The position numbers and the translations under genes are program-made. Positions 35,092 to 43,796 of a DNA stretch of 53,587 nucleotides are shown here, one piece after another. The stretch is taken from contig JAUZNX010000019.1 in assembly GCA_030706745.1 (NCBI GenBank), forward strand, positions 1-53,587, in the 5' to 3' direction. The DNA is from Bacteroidota bacterium (GTDB taxonomy: Bacteria; Bacteroidota; Ignavibacteria; Palsa-1295). Position 1 is the first letter of the stretch; each line of letters begins with the position of its first letter. The notes below the pieces were generated by a model, which was given only the letters and a program-made list of their open reading frames with translations, was not told the origin of the DNA and searched no databases.

Positions 35092-36510
35092 TTATCGTGT
35101 GCGAACCATTAATCGTTCGAGTTCAGGAATCGTCCGGGGCGAGTTTCGAGACAAAATTTCCGGGCCCGTTGGTGTGATCAAGATGTCATCTTCAATGCGG
35201 CACCCAATGTTCCACCATTTTCGGTCGCAAGGACTTCCTTCCGGAATATAGATTCCCGGTTCAACGGTTAGTACATTCCCTGACCGAAGTGGTCCTCCGG
35301 TCCCTGCATCATGTACATCGAGCCCGAGGTAATGGGATGTGCCATGCATGAAGTATTGACGATACTCGTTGGAATCCTTGATGATTCCAAGTCGCAAAAG
35401 TCCGCGAACAATTACGCGGCGCGCGGCGAAATGCGCGGCCCAAAACGCAGCGCCAGCCTGACACGCCTGAATGCCGCTATCTTGAGCTTCGAGCACGAGC
35501 GAATATATGGTGCGCTGCTCCGGCGTGAACTGTCCCGATATGGGAAAGCTCCGCGTTACATCCGCGGCATAGCCGTGATATTCCGCGCCCATATCCATCT
35601 CGATAAAATCGCCGGGCTGTGTCTGCCGGCGGTTTGTCTCATAGTGGAGAATCGTGGAGTTCGGTCCACTTCCAACAATGCAAGGATATGCGGTATACTC
35701 CGCGCCATTCTCCGTAAAGATCGACTCCGCGAGTCCCTGAATCTGATATTCGTACCATCCCGGACGCGCCTTGCGAATCACTGCATTATGCGCCTCATTT
35801 GAAATGGCAATTGCTCGCCGCATCAGGCGAAGTTCCTCTGGCATTTTCACTTCGCGTAATTCCGCAAGGACTTTCGAAAGCCGAGTACTTGTGATTACTT
35901 TGTAGGGATTCTCAACAGAGGGCATAGACTCATTCGGGGCACTCATGTAAACAGGATCGCTCTCCGGCTTCAGTCCAATAGGTCGATAATACAGTGAATC
36001 AGAATGAGGGAGGAGTCTCTGCAAGTAGTCATTTAGGCTGTCAATCGGCAATGCAGATTCCGGACGGAGTACGGCCAATGCGCCTTCCGGTCCGAGCCGC
36101 TTGCCAGTCCATGTCTCTTGCTTCGGATCGCGCTGCTGAACAAACAGAATTTCGTGGACCCCGTGTCCAGCGACTGAGATCGGATCTTTGCTCAGAATGA
36201 GAGCGCTCTTTGGCTCCAGACAACCGGTGAGATAATAGAAATTTGGGTCTTCATGGAATTCGTAGTCGATGTCATTGGAGCGTACCTTTTCACGGGTGGA
36301 TAATAGGACTGCAACCGAATGTGGCGCCATCGAATCGAGCACGCACTTCCGCCGGTTGGCATGAAACGAGGGTGGCAGACGGTCCACATCGTACAAACCA
36401 TACTTATGCAAAGTATCGAGCGATACTTCATGCCCCAGGTCCTGGGCAATGCTCATACCAGGAACAAGAAGCAAAAACTGTAATACCAGGAGGGCGGAGA
36501 GACGCTGCAT
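35092..36510 (-). CDS. secreted M24B aminopeptidase P-like Xaa-Pro peptidase
   Basis: The 472-residue enzyme has a signal peptide (MQRLSALLVLQFLLLVPGMSIAQ), a creatinase-type N-terminal domain (HSVAVLLSTREKVRSNDIDYEFHEDPNFYYLTG), and the pita-bread catalytic domain. The metal ligands are visible as D in EMDMGAEYHGYAADVTRSFP, H in FMHGTSHYLGLDVHD, and E in TVEPGIYIPEG and CRIEDDILIT. Enzymes of this type cleave N-terminal residues before proline. The periplasmic location suggests use in peptide nutrition. It lies 3 bases after phhB and 6 bases before the DUF5723 gene, on one leftward transcript. Confidence 0.92.
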   Translation of the reverse strand: MQRLSALLVLQFLLLVPGMSIAQDLGHEVSLDTLHKYGLYDVDRLPPSFHANRRKCVLDSMAPHSVAVLLSTREKVRSNDIDYEFHEDPNFYYLTGCLEPKSALILSKDPISVAGHGVHEILFVQQRDPKQETWTGKRLGPEGALAVLRPESALPIDSLNDYLQRLLPHSDSLYYRPIGLKPESDPVYMSAPNESMPSVENPYKVITSTRLSKVLAELREVKMPEELRLMRRAIAISNEAHNAVIRKARPGWYEYQIQGLAESIFTENGAEYTAYPCIVGSGPNSTILHYETNRRQTQPGDFIEMDMGAEYHGYAADVTRSFPISGQFTPEQRTIYSLVLEAQDSGIQACQAGAAFWAAHFAARRVIVRGLLRLGIIKDSNEYRQYFMHGTSHYLGLDVHDAGTGGPLRSGNVLTVEPGIYIPEGSPCDRKWWNIGCRIEDDILITPTGPEILSRNSPRTIPELERLMVRTR

Positions 36511-36513
36511 GGA

Positions 36514-36819
36514 TTAGGATGGAATGCGATCGATTTCTTGAGCGACATCGAAATCGCTCTGCGTGATTCCACCGGCCGAATGTGTCGATAGCATGACCTG
36601 AACGTATTTATAATCATGCAACAGAAGATCGGGATGATGATCGTGGCGCTCAGCTATTTCCGCGATCTCTTGAATGAAGCTTGTGGAATCCACGAAGTCT
36701 TTGCGCTCGAAATTCTTCTCGATCTGTGGCTTCGCGGAGTTGTAGCTCCAACCCGTCAATGGTGTGAGCTTCGCCGTGATTTGCTCGGTGCTTAATCGGT
36801 CTTTTGGGGTCAGCGGCAT
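36514..36819 (-). CDS. phhB: pterin-4a-carbinolamine dehydratase
   Basis: The 101-residue PCD/DCoH protein dehydrates 4a-hydroxytetrahydropterin, normally regenerating the cofactor of phenylalanine hydroxylase. ERHDHHPDLLLHDYKYVQVMLSTHSAGGITQSDFDVAQEID is the complete active-site signature with the H-H-P and TH residues. No aromatic amino-acid hydroxylase is present in the window. Some bacterial PCDs are used with molybdopterin-like or other pterin cofactors. It starts the tight leftward group phhB, pepP-like, DUF5723 (3- and 6-base gaps), with kdsC 117 bases upstream. Confidence 0.93.
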   Translation of the reverse strand: MPLTPKDRLSTEQITAKLTPLTGWSYNSAKPQIEKNFERKDFVDSTSFIQEIAEIAERHDHHPDLLLHDYKYVQVMLSTHSAGGITQSDFDVAQEIDRIPS

Positions 36820-36936
36820 AATGTTCGAAATAGAAGTGCGAATAATTGATAAACCTACTCTGTGTAAGAAGAATCCAGGTACTTTGTGCGTTCAAGGATC
36901 TTCGGAGCCTTACCTTTGTCGAAGTCGATTGAATCG

Positions 36937-37461
36937 CTATTTCCGATTTTTCAGAATCCACTCAGCAAAATCTCGAAAGGCACCGTTTCCCCCAGTGGCC
37001 TTCGCAATATAGTGGGCCACGGCCTTTGCTTCTGGCATGGCATCCGCCGGAGAACATGTCAATCCTTCCTGGCGGATTACGGCCATAACTTCCACGTCAT
37101 TCAGATCATCACCGATGTATGCCAGTTGGCTGACTTCAAACCCGGTCTCACTGAGCACTCGGGATAGCTCCTCGCGCTTATTCCAGATTCCAGGAAAATA
37201 GAATGGAAGTTTCAATTGCTTCGAGCGCGCCTCGACACGCGGAGATGCCTCGCGAGTCATCATCGCCGTTGAGATACCCATATCACGCAGCCGTTCCATC
37301 CCCATTCCGTCCCGAATACTGAAGCGCTTGAGTTCCTCACCCATCGCCGAGTAATAGACGCCAGTATCGGTAAGGACACCGTCGACATCCGTAAGCACGA
37401 GCTTTATCTGTCGCGCTCGGCGGCGAATTTCAGCAAGGGTCAGCTTCTTAGATTGTGGCAT
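36937..37461 (-). CDS. kdsC: KdsC-type HAD phosphatase (KDO-8-phosphate phosphatase)
   Basis: Starting at ATG 37461 gives 174 residues, normal for KdsC; a TTG three codons upstream is also in frame. LVLTDVDGVLTDTG contains the nucleophile Asp25 and acid/base Asp27. FSIRDGMGMERLRDMGISTAMMTRE, with the HAD motif II Thr, and LAYIGDDLNDVEVM, the motif IV acidic pair, follow in order. The lack of a cap domain is typical of the tetrameric C0 KdsC subfamily. It removes the phosphate from KDO-8-phosphate in lipid A-KDO biosynthesis. kdsA and kdsD are about 6 kb away at 42.8-44.7 kb. Cytidylyltransferase fusions (NeuA/KdsC) are not seen. Confidence 0.9.
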   Translation of the reverse strand: MPQSKKLTLAEIRRRARQIKLVLTDVDGVLTDTGVYYSAMGEELKRFSIRDGMGMERLRDMGISTAMMTREASPRVEARSKQLKLPFYFPGIWNKREELSRVLSETGFEVSQLAYIGDDLNDVEVMAVIRQEGLTCSPADAMPEAKAVAHYIAKATGGNGAFRDFAEWILKNRK

Positions 37462-37550
37462 GTACTGCAACAGGGTTCAGTCGATCGAAGCCTCAACACA
37501 ATCCTGGAATATCGAGTGTCTCATGTGCGGCCCGTAGACCTGACCGCAGT

Positions 37551-37835
37551 CTAGTCGTTCTTGCGATTCCGCTTACTTTTGGATTCACTGCCCATAGAGC
37601 CTTGGCGTCGGGATTCCGTTCGGCGGTTTGTGCTTCGGTCAGTATGCAGCCCGTGGCGGTTGTCCTTCGTCGCAGCGCCGATTGCACGTCCAACCGCACC
37701 ACTGCGAGCATCGCCTCGGGTAGTGTCACGAGGGGCTCTACTCAACATTCGCCCTTCTTCGGATTGTGGACCGTGGGGTTGTCGGGCCGATTTAGTGGAT
37801 TTGGGGTTCATTCCTCGCTTTGCGTCGTTAATCAT
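37551..37835 (-). CDS. small basic, disordered hypothetical protein
   Basis: A 94-residue frame starts at ATG 37835 with GAAGGA 8-9 bases upstream. The product is rich in Arg, Lys, Ser, Gly and Asn and ends SKSKRNRKND. It has no hydrophobic core and would be disordered with a very high pI. It lies on the same strand as kdsC, 89 bases upstream of it. No family was recognised. A competing frame on the other strand (37561-37887) gives a much less protein-like hydrophobic/Arg mix, so I favour the leftward one, but it may also be non-coding. Confidence 0.4.
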   Translation of the reverse strand: MINDAKRGMNPKSTKSARQPHGPQSEEGRMLSRAPRDTTRGDARSGAVGRAIGAATKDNRHGLHTDRSTNRRTESRRQGSMGSESKSKRNRKND

Positions 37836-37909
37836 AAGTATTCCTTCAATTGTTGTCAGCCGTATTCCTATCCCACCTATTTGTTGAACAAAGTGCGTTC
37901 CGAAAATTC

Positions 37910-38944
37910 GTGAAATCCAGAATTCAGAGGCTCAAAGCGGAATATTCGCAGATCATTTTGCGGCAACCGTTCATTCTTTCCATCCGGAGTGCAACCCATG
38001 CGAATATTATTCGATGGACTTTGACGACCGAAGCGGGGGAGTCTTTTCCTGGAGAGTCCGTACCGGTGCAATATGTGACCGGCGAGACTCCTGAGTCCGT
38101 GCTCGAGCTTGCACCGAAGCTCGATGCGATGGTTCGAGGCGAGCAAATTGGCGATTGGCTTGCGATCAGTCGCGGAATGGAGCGGGCTTTCCCGGAGCAT
38201 CCGGCCGCTCGTGCTGGTGTCGAAATCGCACTGCTAAATGCCTTTGCTGCAAAGGCTGGGATTTCCGCACAGACATTACTCGGCGCCGCAAAGGCAGAGG
38301 TTGAAACGGACATCACGATCTCGCGGCTTCCGAACGCCCTTGAGGTTGCTTGCGAAGCCTACAATGATGACTTTCGGATTTTTAAGCTCAAGGTTGGGGG
38401 CGGTAGCGTGGAAGAAGACTTGGACCGCATTGCTGGCATAGCGAATGCGCTCCCCGACGCCAGGTTCCGGTTGGATGCGAATCAATCATTGACTGTTAGG
38501 AGTACCATGGATCTGCTGGATTCTCTGCAGCACGCCGGAATCGAAATTGAACTTATGGAACAGCCTGTCCCAAAGGAGGATATCCGAGCACTCGACGAGG
38601 TTTCGCGTCTCACAGCAGTGCCCATTATTGCCGATGAAGGATGCCGCAATGCTCGCGAGGCCTATCGGCTATTCGCGGAGACCAACGTACAAGGAGTGAA
38701 TATCAAATTGATGAAGTCCGGCATCCTCGGTGCGCTCGATACGATTGCCATCGCGAAGGCCGCAAATCGGAAGCTGATGATCGGTTGCATGCTCGAAGGC
38801 GAAATCGGAATGGCGGCGAGTGTAGCGCTCGCGTGTGGATCTGGCATGTTCGACTACATCGATCTCGATGGTCATCTCTTGGTGGACTATGGTCATAGGA
38901 CGTCCTTGTTCCGGGCCAATGGTCCGAAGCTCTCCACGTGGTGA
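37910..38944 (+). CDS. enolase-superfamily dipeptide (L-Ala-D/L-Glu) epimerase
   Basis: The 344-residue product starts at GTG 37910, chosen because the family begins close to RIQRLKAEYSQIILRQPFILS; the frame stays open to TTG 37850. FKLKVGGG carries the KxK catalytic lysine motif. FRLDANQSL, LMEQPVPKEDI and IIADEGC supply the three metal-binding acids, and NIKLMKSGILGALDTIAIA supplies the opposite lysine. GCMLEGEIGMAASVALA with the DxD-like IDLDGHLLV end is characteristic of the YcjG/dipeptide epimerase branch. The role is probably recycling of murein dipeptides. The exact dipeptide specificity is not readable. Confidence 0.87.
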   Translation: MKSRIQRLKAEYSQIILRQPFILSIRSATHANIIRWTLTTEAGESFPGESVPVQYVTGETPESVLELAPKLDAMVRGEQIGDWLAISRGMERAFPEHPAARAGVEIALLNAFAAKAGISAQTLLGAAKAEVETDITISRLPNALEVACEAYNDDFRIFKLKVGGGSVEEDLDRIAGIANALPDARFRLDANQSLTVRSTMDLLDSLQHAGIEIELMEQPVPKEDIRALDEVSRLTAVPIIADEGCRNAREAYRLFAETNVQGVNIKLMKSGILGALDTIAIAKAANRKLMIGCMLEGEIGMAASVALACGSGMFDYIDLDGHLLVDYGHRTSLFRANGPKLSTW

Positions 38945-38995
38945 CCCTAAAAGACTTCCTGGAAATAGAATATCGATTCCCGACGTTCACAGATC

Positions 38996-39457
38996 ATGCG
39001 AATTGCCATTGGCTCCGATACAGCGACAGAGTTAACAGAAGCACTCATTCTCGAACTTGAAAAGCGAGGGCATGAAAGAATCGAATTCGGTCCACTGAAC
39101 AAAGGCGACGCTGGACGTGACTGGCCGCTTGTCGCCGAGGATGTTGCGCGGGCTGTTGCCGAACAACGAGCCGATGAAGGCATTGTTTGCTGCTGGACCG
39201 GAACGGGTGTTGCGATCGCGGCGAACAAGATTGCCGGCATTCGCGCGGCGCTGATTGCCGATGCCGAAACAGCTCGCGGCGCTCGAATCTTCAATCACGC
39301 CAATATCCTCGCGCTTAGTCTCCGCTCTACGACCGTCCCAATCATGCAGGAGATTTTGGACGCATGGTTTTCTACGCCAGTCAACGAGGGCGAAGCACAG
39401 ACCGAATGGAATCGGGCACAGATCGAACGAATCCGCGCGATGGAGCAGACACTATAG
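38996..39457 (+). CDS. RpiB/LacAB-family protein with altered active site
   Basis: The 153-residue product has the RpiB layout: RIAIGSDTATELTEALILELEKRGHE, then DWPLVAEDVARAVAEQRADEGIVCCWTGTGVAIAANKIAGIRAAL. Relative to ribose-5-phosphate isomerase B, the Cys of the C-G-T-G loop is kept, but the following Gly is Trp, the His of the N-terminal D-H pair is Thr, and the ring-opening His of RxHND is Phe (ARIFNHANILAL). It is therefore a family member that may act on another sugar phosphate or a non-phosphorylated ligand. It sits between the dipeptide epimerase (51-base gap) and the convergent uvrD, whose stop it overlaps by 6 bases. Confidence 0.8.
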   Translation: MRIAIGSDTATELTEALILELEKRGHERIEFGPLNKGDAGRDWPLVAEDVARAVAEQRADEGIVCCWTGTGVAIAANKIAGIRAALIADAETARGARIFNHANILALSLRSTTVPIMQEILDAWFSTPVNEGEAQTEWNRAQIERIRAMEQTL

Positions 39458-41743
39458 AAGTTTTAGGTTCGCGAATTTCAGCATCAGGTTTTTGCGCCCG
39501 AACTTGGCAAACTCGACAGTTGCTTTTGCCTTTTCGCCTCGTCCGGCAACTTCCAGGACCCGGCCCTCGCCAAACGTCTCATGGTAGACGCGGACGCCGC
39601 GATGAATAGTCTCTTCGGTCTGCGAATAGTTGGTCGGACTATCCCCATCGATGTAAGGTCCAGCAGCAGTCTCCTGCCGCGATAATGGATCGCGTTCGCG
39701 GCGCTTGCGAGTGAAGGTTCGGCCATTGACTTGCGGTGAGCCGGAGAGCAGGTAAGAGGTCTCGCGCTGGTATTCGGTCGCCGGCTGCCGCTCGCGTGGC
39801 TTCGTCCCGTAACTTGTCACCCGCTCAGTTGAGCCCGATGGCTCCAATTCTTCGACGAATCGCGAGGGCATTTCGCGGACGGTTTCGCCAAATCGCAAGC
39901 GCGCCAGTGCATAATAAATGTAGCACTTGCTCTTTGCGCGTGTAATACCCACATAGAGCAATCGGCGCTCTTCCTCCAGGGCCTTTGCGTCATCTTTGGA
40001 TGCCTGACTTGGAAACAGCCCCTCCTCGAGTCCCGTGATGCAAACGACAGGGAATTCCAGACCCTTAGCTGCGTGCAGTGTCATCATGGTGACGGTATTC
40101 TTCGAACCATCGACAGTGTCGACTTCACTGACCAGTGCGACTTCTTCTAGGAAGGTCTCGAGCTTGGCTTCCGGTTTTTCGTGAAAGTAGTCGGTGATCG
40201 CCGAAAGGAATTCCTGAATGTTCTCGCGGCGGGCCAGCGAGTCCATTGTGTTCTCGAGCTTCAGGTCCTGGAGAATATTTGTCTCATCGATCAGCGCCCG
40301 CATCAGCTCGCCCGGAGACATCTGTTCCTTGAGGGCAGAGTAGCGCTGAATCAGGCGGACAAATTCACGGATCTTGCCGGCGATTCGGGGCTGAATCGCA
40401 GTGACGAAATCAATCGATTCCAGCGCGGCAAGCATTGTGATTCCGTGATCTCGCGCGTACGCCTGGATACGCTCGAGCGTCGTCTGACCAATGCCGCGCG
40501 CCGGGTAATTAATGACGCGCATGAGACTCTCGGTATCGGTCGGATTCACAAGCAGCCGCACGTAGCCCAGGACATCTTTAATTTCCTTGCGCTTGTAGAA
40601 TGCCGTGCCGCCTACAATCGTATATGGAATTCCTTGGCGTCTCAGGGCATCTTCGAGGGCGCGGCTCTGGGCATTTGTCCGGTAGAGAATCGCGAAATCT
40701 CGAAGATCGAGTTTCTCCTTTCGCGCTTCATCCTCGATTGCTCGGACGACCGCGCTTGCCTCATCGCGTTCGTCCATGCACTCGATGATGCGCACGGGAT
40801 CGCCGTGTGGATTATTGGTAAAGAGGGTCTTGGGAATTTGGCCCTTGTTGTTCTTGATCAGCTCGCCGGCCGTGGCGAGGATGTTCTTCGTTGAACGGTA
40901 ATTTTGTTCCAACCGGAAGATCTTGGCTTCGGGCCAGTCACGTTCGAAATCGAGGATATTTCCGATGTCCGCACCCCGAAAGGCATAGATCGATTGTGCG
41001 TCATCGCCGACCACGGTAAGATTTCTGCTTTGCGCCGCCAGTCGCTTGATGATCGCATACTGTGCGCGGTTCGTGTCCTGATACTCATCGACGAGGACAT
41101 ATCGAAATTTGTTTTGGTATTCGATCAGGACCTCGGGATGCGCATCGAAGAGATCGATCGTTTTGAGAAGCAGGTCGTCGAAATCCATCGCATTCGATGA
41201 TTTCAGCACCCGGACATATTCGGGATAGATCTGGGCGACCTGCTCTGCAAAAAAATCGCGCGCCAGTCGTTGATACTCTTCGGGATACACCAACTGGTTC
41301 TTTGCACTTGAAATGCGGGAGCGAACCGCATTGGGATTGAATTGCTCTTTCGAAATCGAAAGGCCATTCATGACCTGCTTGATTGCCGAAAGCGAGTCGT
41401 CTGAATCGTAGATCGTAAAGCTGGAAGTGTACCCGATTTCCTTCGCATGGCGCCTAAGCAGCCTGGCGAACACGGAGTGGAATGTACCCATCCACAGCGC
41501 CGACGCCCATTCTGGCTCGACCATTCCGGAAATTCGCTCCTTCATCTCTCGCGCCGCTTTATTAGTGAAGGTCAGTGAGAGGATTTGCCATGGTTTTACC
41601 CCATTTTCCAGCAGGAAGGCGATTCGATGGGTAAGCACGCGGGTTTTTCCCGAACCGGCACCGGCCACGATCATCGTGGGGCCATTCGAGTTACGGACTG
41701 CTTCTAATTGGGCCTCGTTCAGGCCGGATAAAATATTGGGCAT
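39452..41743 (-). CDS. pcrA: UvrD/PcrA-type superfamily 1A DNA helicase
   Basis: The 763-residue helicase works in nucleotide-excision and mismatch repair and in removing RecA or replication blocks. The N-terminus LNEAQLEAVRNSNGPTMIVAGAGSGKTRVLTHR contains the Q motif and Walker A (28-34). YVLVDEYQDTNRAQY is motif II, VVGDDAQSIYAFRGAD motif III, IFRLEQNYRSTKNIL motif IV, and VTMMTLHAAKGLEFPVV motif V, with VGITRAKSKCYI as motif VI. The C-terminal TERVTSYGTKPRERQ region and the final Tudor-like GVRVYHETFGEGRVLEVAGRGEKAKATVEF are as in PcrA. Length is normal. A foldback precedes its start by 24 bases. Confidence 0.95.
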   Translation of the reverse strand: MPNILSGLNEAQLEAVRNSNGPTMIVAGAGSGKTRVLTHRIAFLLENGVKPWQILSLTFTNKAAREMKERISGMVEPEWASALWMGTFHSVFARLLRRHAKEIGYTSSFTIYDSDDSLSAIKQVMNGLSISKEQFNPNAVRSRISSAKNQLVYPEEYQRLARDFFAEQVAQIYPEYVRVLKSSNAMDFDDLLLKTIDLFDAHPEVLIEYQNKFRYVLVDEYQDTNRAQYAIIKRLAAQSRNLTVVGDDAQSIYAFRGADIGNILDFERDWPEAKIFRLEQNYRSTKNILATAGELIKNNKGQIPKTLFTNNPHGDPVRIIECMDERDEASAVVRAIEDEARKEKLDLRDFAILYRTNAQSRALEDALRRQGIPYTIVGGTAFYKRKEIKDVLGYVRLLVNPTDTESLMRVINYPARGIGQTTLERIQAYARDHGITMLAALESIDFVTAIQPRIAGKIREFVRLIQRYSALKEQMSPGELMRALIDETNILQDLKLENTMDSLARRENIQEFLSAITDYFHEKPEAKLETFLEEVALVSEVDTVDGSKNTVTMMTLHAAKGLEFPVVCITGLEEGLFPSQASKDDAKALEEERRLLYVGITRAKSKCYIYYALARLRFGETVREMPSRFVEELEPSGSTERVTSYGTKPRERQPATEYQRETSYLLSGSPQVNGRTFTRKRRERDPLSRQETAAGPYIDGDSPTNYSQTEETIHRGVRVYHETFGEGRVLEVAGRGEKAKATVEFAKFGRKNLMLKFANLKLL

Positions 41744-41766
41744 TCGTTAGGGGAGTGCAAAATAAC

Positions 41767-41791
41767 TTCCGGGCAAGTCGAGTGCCCGGAA
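41767..41791. other. hairpin upstream of the helicase gene
   Basis: TTCCGGGCA (41767-41775), loop AGTCGAG, TGCCCGGAA (41783-41791): a perfect 9-bp stem in the 124-base divergent gap between the helicase and the small gene at 41868. It could lie in the helicase 5' leader, which is read leftward. No T-run on either side. Confidence 0.5.
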
Positions 41792-41867
41792 CTCGCTACT
41801 ATTCTTGAGTGATTTCAGGATTTCACGCGAATTCATCTCTAATGGTTCTGATCAATAACCAGGCAGG

Positions 41868-42119
41868 ATGCTCTCCTCTATGAATACTCAAGCAGATTCC
41901 GATGATCGGACCGGCATCGAGCGGGCGTTCGATGTCATTCGCCATCATACCGTCCACACTCGTGGGTACGTTCTCACAGCACTGAAGCTCATCGATGAGT
42001 TCGGCACCGAAGAAGATAAAGCATTGCTGAGTGATCTCTTGCGCAATGGGCCCCCCGCACCACCTCTGCCACCGGCAAATTCTCGCTCGAAGAAACAGAA
42101 AGCAACTCAAGCGAGCTAA
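41868..42119 (+). CDS. small soluble protein of unknown function
   Basis: The 83-residue frame starts at ATG 41868 (a second ATG lies at 41880). TGIERAFDVIRHHTVHTRGYVLTALKLIDEFGTEEDKALLSDLLRN is an amphipathic helical part of protein-like composition, followed by a Pro-rich linker (PPAPPLPPAN) and a basic tail ending KKQKATQAS. No family is recognised. It is convergent with lptC and overlaps its stop by 4 bases. It may be real, given its compact helical pattern and charge balance. Confidence 0.55.
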   Translation: MLSSMNTQADSDDRTGIERAFDVIRHHTVHTRGYVLTALKLIDEFGTEEDKALLSDLLRNGPPAPPLPPANSRSKKQKATQAS

Positions 42120-42805
42120 TCACGATGGATCGTGTCTACGGGTAGTTGAACTCGCGGAGCTCCGCCAAACGCTCCCGCGCCAGGTATCGGCTGCTCCTGC
42201 GGCTTCAAGGTCTTTTCGTTCGTGCGAGAGCCCGATTCCAACGCTCCGCTGGGCGCCAGGATTACGGGGTGCAGAATGTGATAATGCTCGAGATTTTGAT
42301 CGCTTTCAAATCCAACGCCGTCCGTTATTCGCCCGTTGGGCTCGACAATGTGAACGGCGGCATCCGAATGAAGTGTCTGCTCCTTGTTGAGCCACTCGAG
42401 CGAATCGGTATCGACAACCGTCCCTGAGTCACTCACGATATGGACATGCCCGTAGGCCGTCATATTGTTTGTCAGTTGATTGACCCTTGCACTCATGCTT
42501 GTAAGAATTGTCGAGTGCTTCCCATCGCGATTGTAAAAATCGACCTTGACGCTGCTATCGAGCCAGGTATAGCGCTTGGTATCGAACTGCTGGATGCGGC
42601 CCGCGTGCAGAATCGCTCGGAGCATCCCGCTGGAAGAAAAATTCATCGAGGTGTTATAGCTCACCTGGGTCGGCTTATCTAAACCGACAGGGACACGAAT
42701 GCCATTCTGTGTCGTACCCGGCATCACCTTCGGACCTTCATCGCAACTCCCAAGAGTCAGCGAGAGCCCCACAACGCAGCCAACGATGATCGAAAGCCTT
42801 CTCAC
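42116..42805 (-). CDS. lptC: LptC-like LPS export lipoprotein
   Basis: The 229-residue product starts at GTG 42805, which overlaps the kdsD stop as GTGA. A lipoprotein signal (MRRLSIIVGCVVGLSLTLGSC, C21) is followed by a beta-jellyroll-like domain: LRAILHAGRIQQFDTKRYTWLDSSVKVDFYNRDGKHSTILTSMSARVNQLTNNMTAYGHVHIVSDSG. This matches the LptC/OstA-like pattern in which short strands repeat with G-x-V and D-T-D-S-L-x-W motifs. Bacteroidota LptC proteins are often lipoproteins rather than TM-anchored. Membership with kdsA and kdsD supports LPS transport. The tail from residue 185 is Pro/Gly-rich. Confidence 0.8.
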   Translation of the reverse strand: MRRLSIIVGCVVGLSLTLGSCDEGPKVMPGTTQNGIRVPVGLDKPTQVSYNTSMNFSSSGMLRAILHAGRIQQFDTKRYTWLDSSVKVDFYNRDGKHSTILTSMSARVNQLTNNMTAYGHVHIVSDSGTVVDTDSLEWLNKEQTLHSDAAVHIVEPNGRITDGVGFESDQNLEHYHILHPVILAPSGALESGSRTNEKTLKPQEQPIPGAGAFGGAPRVQLPVDTIHRD

Positions 42806-43794
42806 GAACTAATACCTGCCTTCACGAGATCGTGCATGTGAATGATACCAGTGAGCTCGCCGGACTCGCTCAGTACCAGAAGTTGCATCACCTTGGGAGT
42901 AGTGTCCTCCATTTGATGCAGTGCTTCGATCGCCAGCGCTTCAGCACCAATGGTACGCGGCGAAGGAGACATCAGATTCGTCGCACGAACTTCTCGCGAA
43001 TCGACAGACGGATTTGCAAGAAAATGCCTTCGTAAGTCACCGTCGGTAATAATCCCGGCAAGCTCGCCATCCACGGTTACTGCAGTCGCGCCATAGCGTT
43101 TCCGCGACATTTCAAGCATGACCTCATTGAGTGTTGCAGAGGCCGGCACGACCGGAAGCTGTGGCCCGCTGCCCATGAGGTCCCGCACTGAAAAGGTTAG
43201 CTTGCGTCCCAATGCACCAGCGGGATGCAGGCGGGCGAAATCTTGCGGGGAGAACTGACGAGCCTCCAGCAGCGCGATTGCCAACGCATCGCCGAGCGCA
43301 AGCGAAGCGGTCGTGGATGCCGTCGGGGCCAGGTCATGCGGGCAAGCTTCTTCCATGCAGTGCACAAGCAAGAGTGCCCCACCTGAGTCATGAGCCGCCT
43401 GCGTCAATTTTGAATCCGTCGAACAGGTGATGGCGATGATGGCAACGTGGATGCGATCCAGCGCCGGAAGTAACATCAGCAGTTCATCTGACGCCCCGCT
43501 CTTGCTGAGGATGATCGCAATGTCTCCAGGTTGCACGAGCCCGACATCACCGTGTGCAGCTTCGGCGGGATGAAGAAAGAATGCTGGTGTTCCGGTCGAG
43601 GTCAGGGTGGAAGCGATCTTATTGGCGATATGACCGGATTTGCCGACACCGGTCACAATCACACGACCCTTGGTATTGATAAGCAGCTCGCAGGCATGAG
43701 AAAAGGCAGCGCCATCGAGTGAGGAGCCGGTCGCATGCAATGCCCGTTCTTCTATTTCAAACGTTCGGGCGGCGCTTTTTGAGAAATCGTACAC
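42802..43794 (-). CDS. kdsD: arabinose-5-phosphate isomerase (KdsD type, SIS plus two CBS)
   Basis: The 330-residue enzyme converts ribulose-5-phosphate into arabinose-5-phosphate, the first committed step to KDO. The SIS domain has VIVTGVGKSGHIANKIASTLTSTGTPAFFLHPAEAAHGDVGLV, IILSKSGASDELL, and the catalytic-region HPAGALGRKL. Two CBS modules follow (SVRDLMGSGPQLPVV, ATAVTVDGELAGIITDGDLRRH, MSPSPRTIGAEALAIEALHQM). It starts at GTG 43794, 2 bases after the kdsA stop, and overlaps lptC by GTGA. Length and order are normal. Confidence 0.94.
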   Translation of the reverse strand: MYDFSKSAARTFEIEERALHATGSSLDGAAFSHACELLINTKGRVIVTGVGKSGHIANKIASTLTSTGTPAFFLHPAEAAHGDVGLVQPGDIAIILSKSGASDELLMLLPALDRIHVAIIAITCSTDSKLTQAAHDSGGALLLVHCMEEACPHDLAPTASTTASLALGDALAIALLEARQFSPQDFARLHPAGALGRKLTFSVRDLMGSGPQLPVVPASATLNEVMLEMSRKRYGATAVTVDGELAGIITDGDLRRHFLANPSVDSREVRATNLMSPSPRTIGAEALAIEALHQMEDTTPKVMQLLVLSESGELTGIIHMHDLVKAGISS

Positions 43795-43796
43795 AG

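Noticed and set aside
36883-36918. TACCTTTG at 36911 with TTTG at 36883 as a promoter on the plus strand
   Set aside because: Spacing is 24 bases and no rightward gene follows; both neighbours run leftward, so it is likely chance.
37561-37887. 108-residue plus-strand frame opposite the basic protein
   Set aside because: Composition (Arg/Ser/Pro/Ile mix without order) is that of an antisense shadow, and the other strand has an ATG with a ribosome-binding-like site.
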